DNA of 5,336 nt from Miltoncostaeaceae bacterium. GTDB lineage: Bacteria > Actinomycetota > Thermoleophilia > Miltoncostaeales > Miltoncostaeaceae. How positions within the stretch are numbered: the stretch's first letter is position 1; each line of letters opens with the position of its first letter. Both the position numbers and the translations under genes were made by a program. A model generated the notes under the pieces. That model ran no database searches, was not told where the DNA came from, and saw nothing but the letters and a program-made list of their open reading frames with translations. Of this stretch, positions 4,216 to 5,336 are shown in pieces. The DNA lies in NCBI GenBank assembly GCA_030598075.1, contig JAUVQP010000110.1, forward strand, positions 1 to 5,336, written 5' to 3'.

Positions 4216-5336
4216 GTGGGGTTCTTCGAGCGGAACGAAGTCATCATCCTGTTCGCGCAGGGGCTTGCGTTCTTCGCTCTGGGTTTCGCCGTCTGGCTCC
4301 ATCGCCGACGGGCGACGCGGCTCCGGCTGACCTCGTCGCTCATCTGGCTGGCGGCCTTCGCCGTCTGCGAGGCCCTCGCCGTCTGGGGCTTCGTCTTCGT
4401 CCCCATTCAGCAGGACTACCTCTCGGCCGGCCTCATCGAGTGGCTCGTCGTTCTCCGCGCCGTGCTCCAGACGGTGGCGTTCCTCTTCCTGGTGCAGTTC
4501 GGGCTGCGCTTGGTCGACATTTCCTCGGTGCGTCGTCGGGCGCTCACCGGGCTGTCGATCGGCGCGTGGTTGACGATCCTCGCCACCTTCACCGCGCTCG
4601 GCCGGGCGTACGGCTGGTCCGCGGAGGAGTGGGCGCAGTCCGTGTCCGCGGCGTCGCGTTACCTCCTTCTCGTGCCTGGGGCGGTGCTTTCCGCCGCTGG
4701 TCTTTGGCGCCAGCGCTCGGTTCTCGCCGCCGCCGGCATGCCCGGAATCCGGCCCTTCGCAGCGGTGGCGGCCGTCGTGCTCGGCATCTACGCGTTGATT
4801 GGCGGGCTCGTGGTCGAGCCCGCGCCGTGGGCGCCGCCTTTTCTGAACGAGGACGACTGGCTCGCGGCGACGGGCTTCCAGATCCAGGCCCTGCGCGGCC
4901 TGGCGGGTCTCGCGCTGGCCGCCGCCGCGGTCAAGCTGCTCGAGATCTTCGAGGTCGAGGACGGCCAGCGCCTCGAGGCGCTCGACCGCGCCCGCGCCGT
5001 CGCCGAGGAGCGCTCGCGATTCAGCCGCGATCTTCACGACGGGACGATCCAATCCATCTACGCCGCCGGGCTCAATCTGGAGGCCGTCGCGCTGCGCACC
5101 CGCGATGACGGGCTGCGCCGGGACGTGCGCGGCATCGTCGCCCAGCTGAACAGCGTCACCGACGGGATCCGCGACTACATCCGGGACCTCACCCGCACAC
5201 CGGACACCGTCGAGGGGATCTCGGCCAGCCTGGAGGAGTTGTGCGCGCGCTTCGCCTCGGACTCCGAGGTCGCGGTGCTATTTCGGTCGCGTGGGTCGAC
5301 GGCCGCCGGCCTGCTGCCGGAGGACGCCGGCCGGCA
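4216..5336 (+). CDS. Membrane sensor histidine kinase, HisKA_3 (NarL-system) type, 3' end outside window
   Basis: The frame opens after the small gene's stop and GTG 4216 is its first possible start, with GGGGG (4206-4210) five bases before it. The window shows 373 residues. Seven hydrophobic segments are seen at about 8-28, 41-62, 72-99, 109-128, 147-164, 179-200 and 225-243, joined by short loops, including FVPIQQDYL after the second. This is an integral-membrane sensory region with no large extracellular domain, so the signal may be a lipophilic molecule or a membrane state. A charged helical linker (about 244-266, FEVEDGQRLEALDRAR) leads to the dimerisation and phosphoacceptor domain: RFSRDLHDGTIQ with His274, then YAAGLNLE. 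By family knowledge His274 is autophosphorylated and passes phosphate to a NarL-type response regulator with an HTH domain. The N, G1 and G2 boxes of the ATPase domain would lie beyond 5336. The first half resembles an uncharacterised membrane module seen in other kinases. Confidence 0.92.
   Translation, partial: MGFFERNEVIILFAQGLAFFALGFAVWLHRRRATRLRLTSSLIWLAAFAVCEALAVWGFVFVPIQQDYLSAGLIEWLVVLRAVLQTVAFLFLVQFGLRLVDISSVRRRALTGLSIGAWLTILATFTALGRAYGWSAEEWAQSVSAASRYLLLVPGAVLSAAGLWRQRSVLAAAGMPGIRPFAAVAAVVLGIYALIGGLVVEPAPWAPPFLNEDDWLAATGFQIQALRGLAGLALAAAAVKLLEIFEVEDGQRLEALDRARAVAEERSRFSRDLHDGTIQSIYAAGLNLEAVALRTRDDGLRRDVRGIVAQLNSVTDGIRDYIRDLTRTPDTVEGISASLEELCARFASDSEVAVLFRSRGSTAAGLLPEDAGR

Noticed and set aside
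3742..5052. Minus-strand frame continuing upstream of the lipoprotein start
   Set aside because: The upstream part is antisense to the small protein and the kinase and would bury the signal peptide and lipobox deep inside the protein. GTG 3741 is the sensible start.

Overview
The window is high-GC bacterial DNA (clearly above 65% G+C by eye) with densely packed genes, many GTG starts and strong G/C at third codon positions. It carries an HflX GTPase whose N-terminal domain has the form I associate with deep-branching Actinobacteria, a PG_binding_4-type plus YkuD cell-wall transpeptidase, and a lipobox lipoprotein. I infer a Gram-positive-type actinobacterium, perhaps class Thermoleophilia or a Rubrobacter relative. 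No 16S rRNA or other decisive marker is present, so the placement is tentative.

Layout from left to right: (1) bases 1-302, plus strand, hold the 3' end of a small membrane protein with at least two transmembrane segments and a charged, Ala/Pro-rich tail. (2) Bases 303-807 hold no gene I can support. This stretch contains a G-rich octamer repeated three times, a long-looped inverted repeat, and, next to the following gene, a perfect 9-bp stem-loop upstream of a TACAAT -10 element. (3) Bases 808 (or 820)-1803, plus strand, encode a secreted L,D-transpeptidase with intact His and Cys catalytic residues. (4) Bases 1793-3124, minus strand, encode HflX with all G motifs. Its 3' end overlaps that of the transpeptidase gene tail-to-tail by 11 bp. 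(5) Bases 3145-3741, minus strand, encode an unrecognised 198-residue lipoprotein, 20 nt upstream of hflX and probably in the same transcript. (6) Bases 3742-3930 are a divergent control region with a 10-bp-stem inverted repeat and two TAnnnT -10 candidates, one of which would give a leaderless lipoprotein mRNA. (7) Bases 3931-4185, plus strand, encode an 84-residue acidic helical protein of unknown function. Thirty nt later comes (8) a sensor histidine kinase with seven predicted membrane segments and a HisKA_3 domain, from 4216 and cut by the window end before its ATPase domain.

Functionally there are three units: envelope remodelling (transpeptidase), a lipoprotein-HflX unit that pairs an exported protein with a ribosome-associated stress GTPase, and a small-protein/histidine-kinase unit that should continue downstream, probably into a NarL-type response regulator. 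No mobile element, CRISPR array, tRNA or rRNA is visible. Nothing here is a clearly new system. The least explained parts are the 84-residue protein paired with the kinase, the lipoprotein coupled to hflX, and the 505-base gap with its structured control region.
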